A stretch of 64,000 nucleotides of DNA from Posidonia oceanica (lineage: Eukaryota > Streptophyta > Magnoliopsida > Alismatales > Posidoniaceae). The position numbers and the translations under genes were made by a program. Under the pieces are notes generated by a model that saw only the letters and a program-made list of their open reading frames with translations, was not told the DNA's origin and did no database searches. The DNA lies in contig JAZBRS010000076.1 in assembly GCA_037176725.1 (NCBI GenBank), positions 122,159,001 through 122,223,000 on the forward strand. Direction: 5' to 3'. Positions 41,759-52,020 of this stretch are shown here, in pieces (position 1 is the first letter of the stretch; the number at the start of each line of letters is the position of its first letter).

Positions 41759-41871
41759 ATTTGTCTTATCTTTCTCTTTTCTCCTCGATTTTAAGTGTTT
41801 TCGAGTTGAGCCACTTCCTCGGATCCAATCGCCGCTAATAGCGAGCCTGATTCCGATCGGGATTGCTATAG

Positions 41872-41888
41872 TGGCGACTCTGCTGGGG
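41872..41888 (+). other. Primer binding site (PBS)
   Basis: TGGCGACTCTGCTGGGG starts one base after the LTR end. The leading TGG pairs with the CCA end of a tRNA. The complement, CCCCAGCAGAGTCGCCA, has the form of a tRNA 3' end. Tat/Ogre elements are reported to use tRNA-Arg, which would fit, but I could not check the tRNA identity. It marks where minus-strand cDNA synthesis begins and confirms that the LTR ends at 41,870. Confidence 0.85.
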
Positions 41889-43197
41889 ATGATGACTCCG
41901 GCTTTCGTTCCTGGCTTTTTCGCTCGCCTGTTTTGCAGCCTTGTCTGCCTTGTGTGCCTTCTTTGCCTGCTTTGCTCGTTTTTCTGTGCAAACTCCTAGA
42001 AAGTCGCTTCGTGGCTACTTTGCTTAGGTTTTGCGCCTCTTTTGCCTCGGTTTGCGCTCTTTTTGCATAGCTTTACTTCTGTGCTTGTTTATTTACTTGT
42101 TTCCCTGCTCCTGCTTTTACTTCCTTTATCGCTTACTTGCCTTTACTTGTCTTGCCTAACTTGCTTATTACTGCTTTAGTTATCGCACATTGCATGTCTA
42201 CATACTTGTTTGGCAACGATACATGCCTTTTGAATGTTGAATGCTTCTTTTACACCTTTGCTATGTCACTACGCACGCACAAGCCTTGCATACATGCCTT
42301 TTGACTTGATGAATGTTTTTTCTTCACCATTATGCTCACAAACACTCGCACATGCCATGCACTTGCCTTTTGTTGTGTTGTATGATTGTCTGCCTGCCAT
42401 GCTTGACTGATTTTCTTCCCTTTCGCACATGCCATGCCTAGGATAGTAGAGACTCGTCTGCTCTCCCCACGGTTAACTAAAAATGGCAAGTAAAAAGAAC
42501 TTCTAGGAGCAACTAGAGACTCTGAACAATCCTTCACCCCCTTGGGTTAATAAAATGTGCAAGATAAAAGACTTTAATCATTTGCATAAGCATCATATAG
42601 GGCATGCATTCTTCTCATCTGAGTCCACCTATTAGTCTGCGAAGGACGGTCCTGGCTTCTTGTTCCACCACTTTGGGCGTGGCACGAGTCAGTCGGTCTG
42701 TCCCCCCCTCGTCCGGGGGTCGTGTTGGTGTTAGTAGAGGGTACCACCTACGCTTTGGCAGGGTAGAGGCCACCAACGCACCACCCTGTCATTTCCTGAG
42801 CTTTGGGCCGGGAGTTAGACAGGGAACCTACTTTTCTGACCTGAGTCGGTGACCCGTACACCCAGGGATACCTGAAGTAGATTACCTTACTAGGACACAC
42901 TAGTTAGGTAAGGGGGCATACTAGAAAGCATGCATATCATTCATGCCATTTAACTAACTCGTTTGCATTCATCTTTTTAGTTTCTAACCCTAATTTCCTT
43001 CTATTGTGTTAGCGTGATCGGTAAAGCGAGTCTCCCTTTGCCAGAGCTCGAGTACCGACCCTCGTTGACGCTCCTGTTGCGACTTTATTCGCGACCATTC
43101 CCTTTCTGAGCTATCCGCCTTTGCGAAGATAGCTCCTCTTAGGAATCACCGCTTGAATACTCGTCGCAGCCCTATTCTCACGTGATCTAGGTCAGCA
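41889..43197 (+). other. Untranslated leader between PBS and gag
   Basis: A 1.3-kb stretch without a convincing coding frame. It is T- and C-rich, with many TTTGC and TTGCCT steps up to 42.2 kb, and holds a C/G-rich clamp (tccccccctcgtccggggg) at about 42,701-42,720. It presumably contains packaging and leader signals. No upstream ORF1 like that of Ogre is seen. An in-frame TGA lies five codons before the gag ATG. Confidence 0.6.
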
Positions 43198-45660
43198 ATG
43201 GCCCAGTACGTTAGTGAGCCTCTCTTCACTCCTATCACGGAGGGTGTTTCCGTTCCGGCCCCTCCGGTTGCTCCTTCTGTCCCCCTTGTTCCCTCTCCGA
43301 TGCCAGGGTTTCCTCCCCTGACGTCTCTAGGTTCTCAGTACGTCCCGGGACAGTGGCAAGCATCTCTTCCTCCGAATCTGGTCGCCGAATCTATCTTGTC
43401 GACCGTTACTCGCGTTTCGGAAACGCCACTGCCCCCTCCATCCCAGGGATACGTCGCTTTCGACATCCCTTCCACCACTGCTGCGACCTTTACTGTAGAA
43501 CCCTTTCCTCCCGGACAGTCTGTGTCCGTGCCATTCGCTTCTCAACCTTCGCTGGCACTGCACTTCAGCGTCTCCACTGGCGAGACGCCCGAGGCGCAGT
43601 ACCAGCACTTGATTGAGCTTGCCCAGAGACTGTAGGGCATGGCTCTATCAGTTCGTCCATCTTCTGTTCCTGTCGTTCCTGAGGTTCCTCTGAGGCTAGT
43701 TCCTGCATTCCATGCATCGACCTCCACACCTCCGCTTCGACCATCATTTCAACTGCTCACGGTTCCGACGATGGGGGCCCGTTTACCGCCTCCTGCTGCA
43801 CAACACTTAGCACAGCATGCTCCACTTCCCCCTGGTGGTCAGTCCTTTGGACCGGCTGGAGCCCAGTACCTCACTGGCTCGCTATCTGGCACTCTGCCTG
43901 TACAGCAACTGGTGCTCCGTCATCCTACCCCTATCACAGCACAGCACGGCATCTACTCTTCTCCTCTGCATCAGGTCCAGCATCCTGCATACACTCCTGC
44001 ATACACAGTCCCCCAGCACGGATACGCCGGCCATCCCGTTGCTCTACCAGGCGACGCTATGGTAGATCTGGAGGAGCACTTAGGTGCGACCCATTCGGCG
44101 TATGTGCTCGCTACCCCTGCTGATCCCTCTCCTACAGCAGCAATCCCAGACCCCATCAATAACCGGATGGACGTCTTGGAGAAGGCACTACGACTAGTGC
44201 AGGGTACTGAGCACCAGACCTACCAATTCCGGGACCTCTGCTGCTTTCCAGAGGCGGTACTCCCTCCGAAGTTCAAGATCCCAGACTTCGAGAAGTATAA
44301 TGGTAGGGGCTGCCCCGTAGCACACTTGAAGGCGTATTGCAGTGATCTCACTCAGCTTCAGGCTGACGAGAGGTTGCTGATCCGTTTGTTCCAGAAGAGT
44401 TTGACCAGGCCGGCACTCAAGTGGTTTACGTCGCTTGACATGTCAGCCATCAAGACTTGGAACGACCTCAGTCAGGCGTTCCTGGAACAATACTCCTTCA
44501 ACCTCGATCTGGTCCCAAAGAGGGCGGACTTGATCGCAATCAAGCAGAATTCTGGCGAGCCGTTCGGGGAGTACGTCGGCCGCTGGCGCGCCCTTGCCTC
44601 TCAGGTTCGAGATAGACCCTCTAACGAGGAGTCTATCGAGATCGTTATCAAAGGGGCGCAGCTGTCTCTCAGAGCTCTACTTAGCATCCAACCAGTCACT
44701 ACTTTTACGGCACTCATCAGAGCTGGAGCGCGCGTGGAGAGTTCTTTGCGGAGTGGCAACTTCCCAGCTCTCTCTGCGTTCGCTAAGCAGGCAGTGATCA
44801 GCAGTAACAGTGCCAACAGCAGCGCCTCCAACAACAACAGCGGCAGCAGCAACAACCGCCCAAAGAGGAAGGACTCGCCGAAAACCGCTGTTGCATTCGT
44901 CGACTCCCCTGCTGTGCCTGTTCGCTTGCCATCCTGGCCTGCCCTAGCTCAGATGGTGTACGCTCCTGCACCTAGGAATCCACACACACCACACATCACA
45001 ACCACCGCTAGACCGGTCTATCCTGCCGCACCGGTTCAGCAAGGCTCATACCAGAGGCAAAGAAGGCCACCCATTGAGAAGCGGAGATTCGCCCCACTGG
45101 TGGAACCGCTCACGGTCATCTTGCCAAAGGTTGCATCGCTCCTGAAGTTCCCAGAGGTTCATCCGCCGCCAAGTCCTCTGCCGCTTTGGTTTAGGCCGGA
45201 CCTCTTCTGCAATTTCCATCGAAGCGCCGGGCATTTGACAGACAATTGCTTCTCCCTGCGGAATGCTGTTCAGGACTTGATCGAATCAGGAACGATTGTG
45301 ATCGACACGCACGAGGCATCCACTCAAGCACACACTCATGCATCTGCACACTCAGCTGTTCCCCCTCATTCTGGCATCATCCACCAACCCTTACCGGAGC
45401 ACTCTTATCCGGGAGGGGCGGGAACCTCAGGCATCCATTCTGTCTTTCCTTCTGGGCCTGCTACCTCTATGGTAGACCCTTCTGATCTCATCTCTGACAT
45501 CTTTGAGCCTTTCCCAGTCAGTCTCTATCTCGCGGCAGTTGCCGGCTCCGAGTCGGGAATTCACTTGATCCGACCGCGTGCCAGGCCGGAGCGCCCTCTG
45601 GCGCCTCCCACCGTGCTTCCCCAGGCTCAATCCCCTGTGCACCTTCTAGCTAGGGCCTAG
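43198..45660 (+). pseudogene. gag: gag (capsid and nucleocapsid), two in-frame stops
   Basis: This encodes the structural polyprotein that would form the virus-like particle. The start ATG at 43,198 has G at -3 and +4 and is the first after an in-frame TGA. Codons 1-350 are Pro/Ser/Val-rich low-complexity sequence. The retrotransposon gag domain lies at about 44,264-44,760, starting FKIPDFEKYNG and containing a WNDLSQAFLEQY-like core. A Ser/Asn-rich stretch and a basic patch RPKRKD follow (about 44,855-44,880). A zinc knuckle of the form C-X2-H-X4-H-X4-C lies at 45,208-45,249, a spacing variant common in Tat-type Gag. TAG stops interrupt the frame at 43,633 (codon 146) and 45,658 (codon 821). 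The second stop sits in a run of HLLGRPQ-like repeats, one of which has CAG at the equivalent place. The gag and pol frames are the same, with no other stop between them. Confidence 0.92.
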
Positions 45661-46349
45661 CTTAGTTCCCCCATCCACCTCTTAGGGCGACCTCAGCTAC
45701 ACCTTCTAGGCAGACCTCAACCTACCCCAGCCTTCCCACCCCAACAACCATACCTTCTAGAGAGACCTCAGTACCCTGTAGGTCCACCTGTAACCTCTCC
45801 TGTGCTCGCAGCACGTGCTCCAATGGTTATTGACTTAACCTTGGACACCCATCGCGTCCCTTACAGCTACGCCACAGAGATGTGCGCGGAAGTAACGCGA
45901 TCGGGGAGGGTTTACAGGCCCCCAACACCGGCAATTAAGCCAACTCACCCTAGACCTGTTATCCCCCCACCCTCTAGCCAACCCATAGCAGATCTGACCT
46001 CGAGCCAGCCTGTAGCTAGCCAAATCCCTGCCCAACCTGTAGTAACCCAGCTTCCTGCCACTACCCCTTTAGAGCCTGCCAGAACTACCCCTCCCCTTGC
46101 CAAAAAGAGCCAACCTAAGGCAGACTTGACCTCCCAACTTAAGAAGGTCAAAGCCGACATTTCTATTTGGGACTTGATCCACACCTCTGCCGAACACCGC
46201 GAGGCTTTTCTTCGCGTGTTCCAGGCTGCCCGTGTGTCCCAGTCCATTGAGCCTTCAGCCTTGGAGAGCATGTTTGGGTTGATTGCGGAGCCCCAGGTCA
46301 TCTCTTTTACGAGTGATGAGCTGCCTTTGGCGGGGATTAATCACAACCA

Positions 46350-46690
46350 GCCCCTATTCGTCACGGTGCAGTTCAAAAACTTTCGCATTCCCCTAACACT
46401 GGTTGATAATGGGTCAGGCCTTAACGTCTGCCCCTTGCATACTGCAACCAAGCTCGGATTCAAAGCCGAGGACATCACGCCAGCCATGAAGGGAATGACA
46501 GCTTTTGACAACACTCACCATGACACTCTAGGGATTCTGATTATTCCTCTTGCTATTGGCCCGGTTGTCTTCGACGTAGAATTCTATGTCGTCGACTTGC
46601 AGCCGAACTTCAATCTTCTGCTTGGGCGCCCTTGGCTCCACAAGCATCAGGTCTTTCCTTCGACCCTCCATCGAATGATAAAGTACCGTC
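46350..46690 (+). other. Aspartic protease domain
   Basis: The domain would cut the Gag-Pol precursor. The active-site loop reads LVDNGSGLNV with the catalytic Asp at 46,405 (codon 1070). Asn replaces the usual Ser/Thr after Asp, a variant seen in plant Tat and Athila-type proteases. The later LLLGRPWLHKH segment (about 46,615-46,650) is the typical GRPWL end of the fold in these elements. The domain is uninterrupted. Confidence 0.9.
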
Positions 46691-46890
46691 GCGGCGATGA
46701 TGTCATTGTCGTCATGGTGGAGAACTTTGAGAAGGAGCAGATCGAAGCAGTCTCCCCCGTGTCTTCGCAATCTATCCCGTTTGACCCCGAGACTTCTGAA
46801 GCCCTATATCGCGTTAATCGGTGTGAGCCGGTTAACTTCATTCCTGATCTTGAACGTGTCAACTCCTTGATCGTTCACAGCAACCCCTTT

Positions 46891-46978
46891 CGAATGGTCG
46901 AGAATGTATTTCACAGGTGGGGTTACATAAAGGGTACGCCGCTCGGGCGTCACGGCCAGGGGATCGCAGAGCCGATCG
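46891..46978 (+). other. G-patch-like segment after the protease
   Basis: Hydrophobic and glycine spacing around WGYIKGTPLGRHGQGI resembles a G-patch, a short nucleic-acid-binding module also found after the protease in some retroviruses and plant retroelements. The assignment rests on motif spacing only. Confidence 0.55.
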
Positions 46979-47039
46979 TAGCAATGGAGCGAAGGAAATC
47001 TGAAGGCCTTGCCTACGAACCCAAGCCCAACGAAGATCA

Positions 47040-48780
47040 CTGCTTTCAGCTCAACAATCCAGAATCAGCCATTCCCAGAGACCTCACTAACTTTACCAGT
47101 GCAGGAACCCTGGGATCGACCGACGATCAAGACACGACACCGACAGAGGATTGGGTGTGTGTTGAGGACTACTACTCGGATGAGGAGCAGTCTGGCACAA
47201 CAGAGGCAGTCCCAACCGGCACAGCAAAAACAGTGATTAGAGCAGAGGCCACACAGTCAATCAATTCAGCTCTTCCTTTGGCAGAAACAGCAGGCAGCTC
47301 AGCAGGCCCTGTGGCAGAACTAGCAAGCTCTCACTCTTTCACAGCCACATCTGCATCACTAGAACAGACAGCAGTAGTGCAGGAGTCAGAGACACTCCTT
47401 CTGGCGAGATCAAGCATGCTACCAGCGGTCACAGCAACATCAGTGCCACTGTCCCCCTCTCTGGAGGGGCAGTCAATCAATACAGTCAGCAGTGCGGCTC
47501 AGCCCGCTTCAGCACCCACATCCCCAGGAATGCAGCAGGTGCAGTCCGCTTTGCATCCTCCTGACAACCAGCAGCAGCTCTCATGGCAAGACCCCATGGC
47601 GTTAGAGGCTGCACTCTCTCAGTTACGGCCCGATACAAAAGGCCAACTGAGCACTACACTCTCCGGGCCCTTGAGCCCTCAGAAGAGCGTCTATGCTTAC
47701 TCTTCACCTGCAACAGTGACCCTGGCAGCTTATCCATCTGTGGCACCGCTGACATGTCTATTTGGGCCTTCTACATCAGAGTTACCGCCATCAGACGCGC
47801 CCGTGAACCAGATCATGCAGATTCCAAGGGCAGCAATCCGTCTTGCAGCCGGGCCAGTGCCGCAGGCCCCCGATGCCTACTACGTCGACTCCCCCTCGGA
47901 CGAGGAAGAAGGAGTGGCGATAGAAGCCCAGGTCGATTCTTGGATGTCCGACTTAGAGCTACTTTATCAAGAACAGCTCAAGTCGATAGCAGAAGACCTG
48001 ACAGAGCATCAAGCTGCAGAAAGGAAAGGGAAAGCCGTGGTTACGGACCCTCCTCTGCAAGAAGACCATGCCTCTATCATGGTCCTGGAAGAAGCCTCGG
48101 CAGCACCAGACTCCCCTAGATTGGATGAGCTCATCACTCTCCAATCAGAAGGCGGGTCTAGGTGGTTTGTGCAACGCATGCCTCACCGGAGCAGCATAGC
48201 AAGCGGCAATGCCCAAAGCAGCCGCCAGTCCGGCATACCCTCCCCAAGCACACTGGAAGACCCAGAGGAGGAAGCATCAGCAGTGCAAGCAGCAGCAGTA
48301 ACAGAGCAGAAAGCAGAATCAGTAACAGAGCTGTCAGCAGCCTCAGCAGCAGAACAGTCAGCAGCATCAACAGTAGAATCAGCAAGGCCCTCAGTAGAAT
48401 CAGTAAAGCACTCAGCAGAATCAGTAAAGCACTCAGCAGAATTAGTCAGGCCAGAGCAAACAGCAGAAGGAGTTGCTGAGACGGAGGTCGCGCACCGAGG
48501 CTACAAGAACACTCGAGTAAGCGTGACCATCCTGAAGCGTCACCAGGGCCAAGCAGCGGAACACATGCACTCTTTCGACATCACAAGCCCTTCCTTTGAG
48601 AAAGAGATCCTCTCGGAACTTATTGCTTATGGAGAGGAGGATGATACGGGCATGGATGAGACTGATGAATCATTGCCCGAGTTCCGGCCCTATGACGACG
48701 ACCCAGAAGGCCCCAACCTCCATGTTGAAGAAGAAACAGAGGTTGTCAACATCGGCACAGCTGAGGAAGTCAAAGAAGTT
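47040..48780 (+). other. Long low-complexity linker between protease and RT
   Basis: About 580 codons rich in Ala, Ser, Thr, Gln and Glu, with local repeats such as VKHSAES twice in a row near 48,400-48,440. The DNA is correspondingly CAG-, GCA- and TCA-rich. The frame is fully open. In Ogre elements an intron has been reported between the protease and RT. Nothing here forces an intron, but the length of non-domain sequence is unusual. Confidence 0.7.
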
Positions 48781-48789
48781 CGTATCAGT

Positions 48790-49776
48790 GCCCAGCTGTC
48801 CTCCCAGGCTCGAGCAGAATTCATCGCATTCTTGAAAACATATGCGGATGTCTTCGCCTGGAGTTACGAGGATATGGTCGGCCTTGACATAGAAATAGTG
48901 GTGCACAATCTGCCCTTAAACCCGGATGCCAAGCCAGTGAAGCAGAAGCTAAGAAGATGGCGACCGCAGTGGCTGCTCATGATCAAAGAAGAGATAATGA
49001 AGCAGCTCGGAGTCAACTTTCGGAAGGTTGTTCTTTATCCTGAGTGGCTGGCGAACATTGTACCTGTGCTCAAGAAAGATGGCCGAATCCGGATCTGCAT
49101 CGACTACAGGGACCTGAACAAGGCAAGTCCCAAGGACGACTTTCCATTGCCTCACATTGACGTCCTAGTCGACAATACAGTAGGCCACAAGATGCTCTCC
49201 TTCATGGACGGCTTTTCCGGATACAATCAAATCAAAATGGCAGAAGAAGACATGGAAAAGACTTCATTCATCATCCCTTGGGGAGTCTTCTGCTACCAAG
49301 TCATGCCGTTCGGCCTGAAGAATGCTGGTGTGACCTATCAGAGGGCCATGACTGCGCTGTTCCACGACCTCATGCACTAAGAAGTGGAGGTCTACGTAGA
49401 CGACATGATTGCTAAAACCAAAGAGCCTGAAGATCATCTTGCCTGTTTAAAAAAGCTCTTTGACCGTCTACGGAAATACAAGTTGCGCCTGAATCCCAAG
49501 AAGTGCGTATTCGGGATGTCTTCTGGCAAATTGCTCGGCTACATTATTAGCCAAAGGGGGATTGAGGTGGACCCGTTGAAAGCACAAGCCATCGTGGACA
49601 TGCCACCCCCTAGAACTGAAAAAGAAGTTAGAAGTCTGCTTGGGCGTTTACAATATATCAGTCGCTTTATTGCACAGCTTACGCCCATCTGCGAGCCCAT
49701 ATTCAAGCTCTTGAAGAAGAATGCGCAGATTCACTGGAGTGAGGAGTGTCAGGCTGCATTTGCCAAGATCAAGTAG
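48790..49776 (+). other. Reverse transcriptase domain, interrupted
   Basis: The domain would copy element RNA into cDNA. It shows KKDGRIRICIDYRDLNKAS (about 49,072-49,130), FMDGFSGYNQIKM (about 49,203), VMPFGLKNA (about 49,303) and the active site YVDD at 49,393-49,404. The TAA at 49,378 lies five codons before that site, so no protein made from the first ATG would contain it. The thumb and connection parts run on to the TAG at 49,774. Confidence 0.95.
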
Positions 49777-49824
49777 CTATTGATCAAGCCTCCCGTCTTG
49801 GTCCCGCCGACACCAGGGAGACCT

Positions 49825-50100
49825 TTGCTTCTCTACCTTTCTACCACGCAGCATTCCATGGGTGCCGTCTTGGGCCAACATGACGAATCTGGTAGAAGAG
49901 AGCGCGCCATCTATTACCTGAGCAAGAAATTTAATGAATGTGAAGCCAGGTACAGTACACTAGAGAAGACTTGTTTGTCCCTTGTCTAGGCTGCACAGAA
50001 ACTAAGGCACTACATGATGGCATACCCAATACAGCTCTTATGCCGGCATGATCCTATCAAGTTCCTTTTCCAAAAGCCGGCCATGGTAGGCAGATGTGCA
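49825..50100 (+). other. First RNase H (Ty3/Gypsy-type), interrupted
   Basis: LLLYLSTTQHSMGAVLGQ and the later IYYLSKKFNECEARYS follow RT directly and correspond to the usual Ty3/Gypsy RNase H position. The first catalytic Asp appears to be replaced, with the YLST segment standing where a D-A-S motif would be expected. That fits the degenerate connection-like domain reported for Tat elements. A TAG at 49,987 breaks it. Confidence 0.75.
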
Positions 50101-50289
50101 AAGTGGCAGGTGTTATTGTCTCAGTACGACATTACCTTTGTCACACAGAAATCCATGAAGGGTCAGGCCATGGCAGACCATCTTGCTGACCTTCCTCTAC
50201 CTGAATACCAACCCCTCCAGACACAGTTCCCTGATGAAGACATTCTCTTTGCAATGGAGGACTCTGAGCAGAAAAATCCTGAAAAACAA

Positions 50290-50660
50290 GAGGAATGGCG
50301 GCTCTACTTTGATGGTGCAGTCAACAAAAAGGGCCGAGGCGTAGGCGCAGTACTGACCACGCCCCAGGGACAGATGATTCCCTTCGCGAGGAAGCTGACT
50401 TTCACCTGCACAAACAATGAAGCGGAGTATGAAGCATGCATCCTAGGGTTGAAAGTCGCCCTCGAACATGAGGCACAGAAGCTGCATGTGCACGGCGATG
50501 CCATGCTGGTAATTTCTCAAGTGAACGGCGACTGGAGGACAAAAGATCCCAAGCTTGTACCGTATCACGAACACCTGCTGAGGCTGATGGAAGAATTTGA
50601 GAGCATCCGCTTCACATACATGAACAGAGCCAAGAACGCGTACGCAGACGCATTGGCAAC
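50290..50660 (+). other. Second, archaeal-like RNase H (aRNH)
   Basis: WRLYFDGAVNKKGRGVG begins a second RNase H fold. All four expected acidic residues are visible: D at 50,311, E at 50,419 (NNEAEYEA), D at 50,497 (HGDAM) and D at 50,647 (YADALA). An extra RNase H of this type is a hallmark of the Tat branch in plants and is thought to do the actual RNA removal. The domain is uninterrupted. Confidence 0.92.
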
Positions 50661-50949
50661 TTTGGCATCCTGGCTCACTATATCTGAAGACAGTGCAGTG
50701 GATGTATCCGTTACTCACATTGAGCAGCCTGCATATTGCCTGAACATAGAAGAGGCGGATCCAGCAGAGGAGCAACCCTGGTATCAAGATGTAAAATCTT
50801 TCCTGGAGTCTGGCAGCTTTCCTCTTGATACCGCAGCAGCAGACAAGAGAACTCTGGCGCGTCTGGCGTCAAAGTATGTGTTGGGGGCTGGGCAGCTGTA
50901 CAGAAGGTCATACAATCAGATGCTACTGCGCTGCCTGAACAAATCCGAG

Positions 50950-51918
50950 GCTGACACGCTGATGCTTCAAGTGCATGCAGGGACCTGTGGCCCGCACATG
51001 AACGACGTCCTCCTGGCCAAGAAGATCATGCTCCAGGGATATTTCTGGCAGACCATGGAAGCCGACTGCTGCTGGTTTGTGCGTAAATGTCACAACTGCC
51101 AGATCCATGGTAACTTCATCAAGGCCCCTCCACATCAGCTGCACAGCATGTCTTCGCCATGGCCTTTCTCCACATGGGTGATCGATGTCATCGGCGCCAT
51201 CCACCCTGCTGCTTCAAATGGTCATCGTTACGTCCTGGTAGCGATTGATTACTTTACCAAGTGGGTGGAAGCAGCCTCTTATAGGACAGTCACCGCTGTG
51301 GCAACAGAAAAATTTATCAGAAACAATATCATTGCTCGATATGGGGTCCCGCACTCATTCATCTCTGATAATGGCATAAACTTCATTGCCAAAAGGATCG
51401 AGGAATTCCTGCAAAGTCTCAAGATCAAGCACCATCGATCCTCGCCCTATCAGCCACAGATGAACGGAGCAGTGGAGTCTGCAAACAAGAACATTGTTAA
51501 AATCCTGAAGAAAATGGCAGAAACCCACAAGGATTGGCACGACAAGCTCCCGTACGCACTCTGGGCGTACAGGACATCAATCCGGACCTCTACAGGAGCC
51601 ACCCCGTACTCTCTAGTGTACGGAATGGAAGCGGTGTTACCTGTTGAAGTAGAGATCCCCTCTCTGCAGATCATGCGGGAAGCTGAGTTGGAAGAGGCAG
51701 AATGGGTCGAAGACCGCCGCATCCAACTGAACTTAATTGATGAGCGCAGACTGCAAGCTATGCACAACGCTCACTGCTATCAGAAGCGGATGGCCAGAGC
51801 ATTCTTGAAGAAGGTCCAGCCCAGAAACTTTCAGCCAGGGGACCTTGTCTTGCGCGCCATTCATTTGCCTGATGGTCGAGGGAAATTCCGACCCAATTGG
51901 CGTGGCCCCTTTGTGGTC
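50950..51918 (+). other. Integrase: HHCC, DDE core and GPF module
   Basis: The domain would insert cDNA into the host chromosome. The zinc-binding motif is H at 50,974, H at 50,995, C at 51,088 and C at 51,097 (H-X6-H-X30-C-X2-C). The catalytic core has D at 51,184, D at 51,367 and E at 51,475, giving D-X60-D-X35-E. A WRGPFVV motif at about 51,898-51,918 is the GPY/F module near the C-terminus. No chromodomain is seen, so targeting by histone marks through that module is not expected. The domain is uninterrupted. Confidence 0.95.
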
Positions 51919-52020
51919 AAGCAGATCTTTTCGGGAGGCGCTGCAACTCTTGAGGATATGGACCGGGTCGAGCAGTCTGAGCCTGTCAACCTCTGCTATC
52001 TGAAGAAGTACTATCAGTAG

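Larger units (their letters stand above)
36082..41870 (+). repeat. 5' LTR, 5,789 bp, plus orientation
   Basis: The left end is TGTTGACACC directly after satellite sequence. The right end is GATTGCTATA directly before the primer binding site. The other two copies end in the canonical CTACA, so TA here is a mutated CA. The LTR is layered. It has a pyrimidine-rich part (about 36.48-36.78 kb), an A-rich part (36.78-37.55 kb), and a C- and CT-rich, GC-richer part (37.56-39.24 kb). A T-rich part with recurring TTTTGCAT follows (39.24-40.26 kb), then a 30-bp tandem repeat (40.98-41.24 kb) and a conserved 3' end. Nearly 6 kb is very long for an LTR, although Tat/Ogre elements are known for long LTRs. 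No promoter was assigned with confidence. A TATA-like ATATAAAAG lies at about 36,811. Confidence 0.93.
45661..52020 (+). pseudogene. pol: pol polyprotein (PR, RT, dual RNase H, integrase), three in-frame stops
   Basis: The frame continues directly from gag. An internal ATG at 45,802 is available but is unlikely to be the native start, since the HLLGRPQ repeats upstream are in frame and open. Domains in order are aspartic protease, a G-patch-like segment, a long Ala/Ser/Glu-rich linker, reverse transcriptase, a first RNase H, a second RNase H, and integrase. The frame ends at TAG 52,018-52,020, about 2,940 codons after the gag ATG. Stops lie at 49,378 (TAA, just before the RT active site), 49,774 (TAG, end of RT) and 49,987 (TAG, in the first RNase H). 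All are in the same frame with no frameshift between them. That points to point mutation as the main damage, and for TAG codons C-to-T or G-to-A change is the likely cause. No chromodomain follows the integrase. Confidence 0.95.

Noticed and set aside
41872..41888. A tRNA gene near the PBS
   Set aside because: Only a match to a tRNA 3' end is present. No cloverleaf or internal promoter boxes are seen around it.
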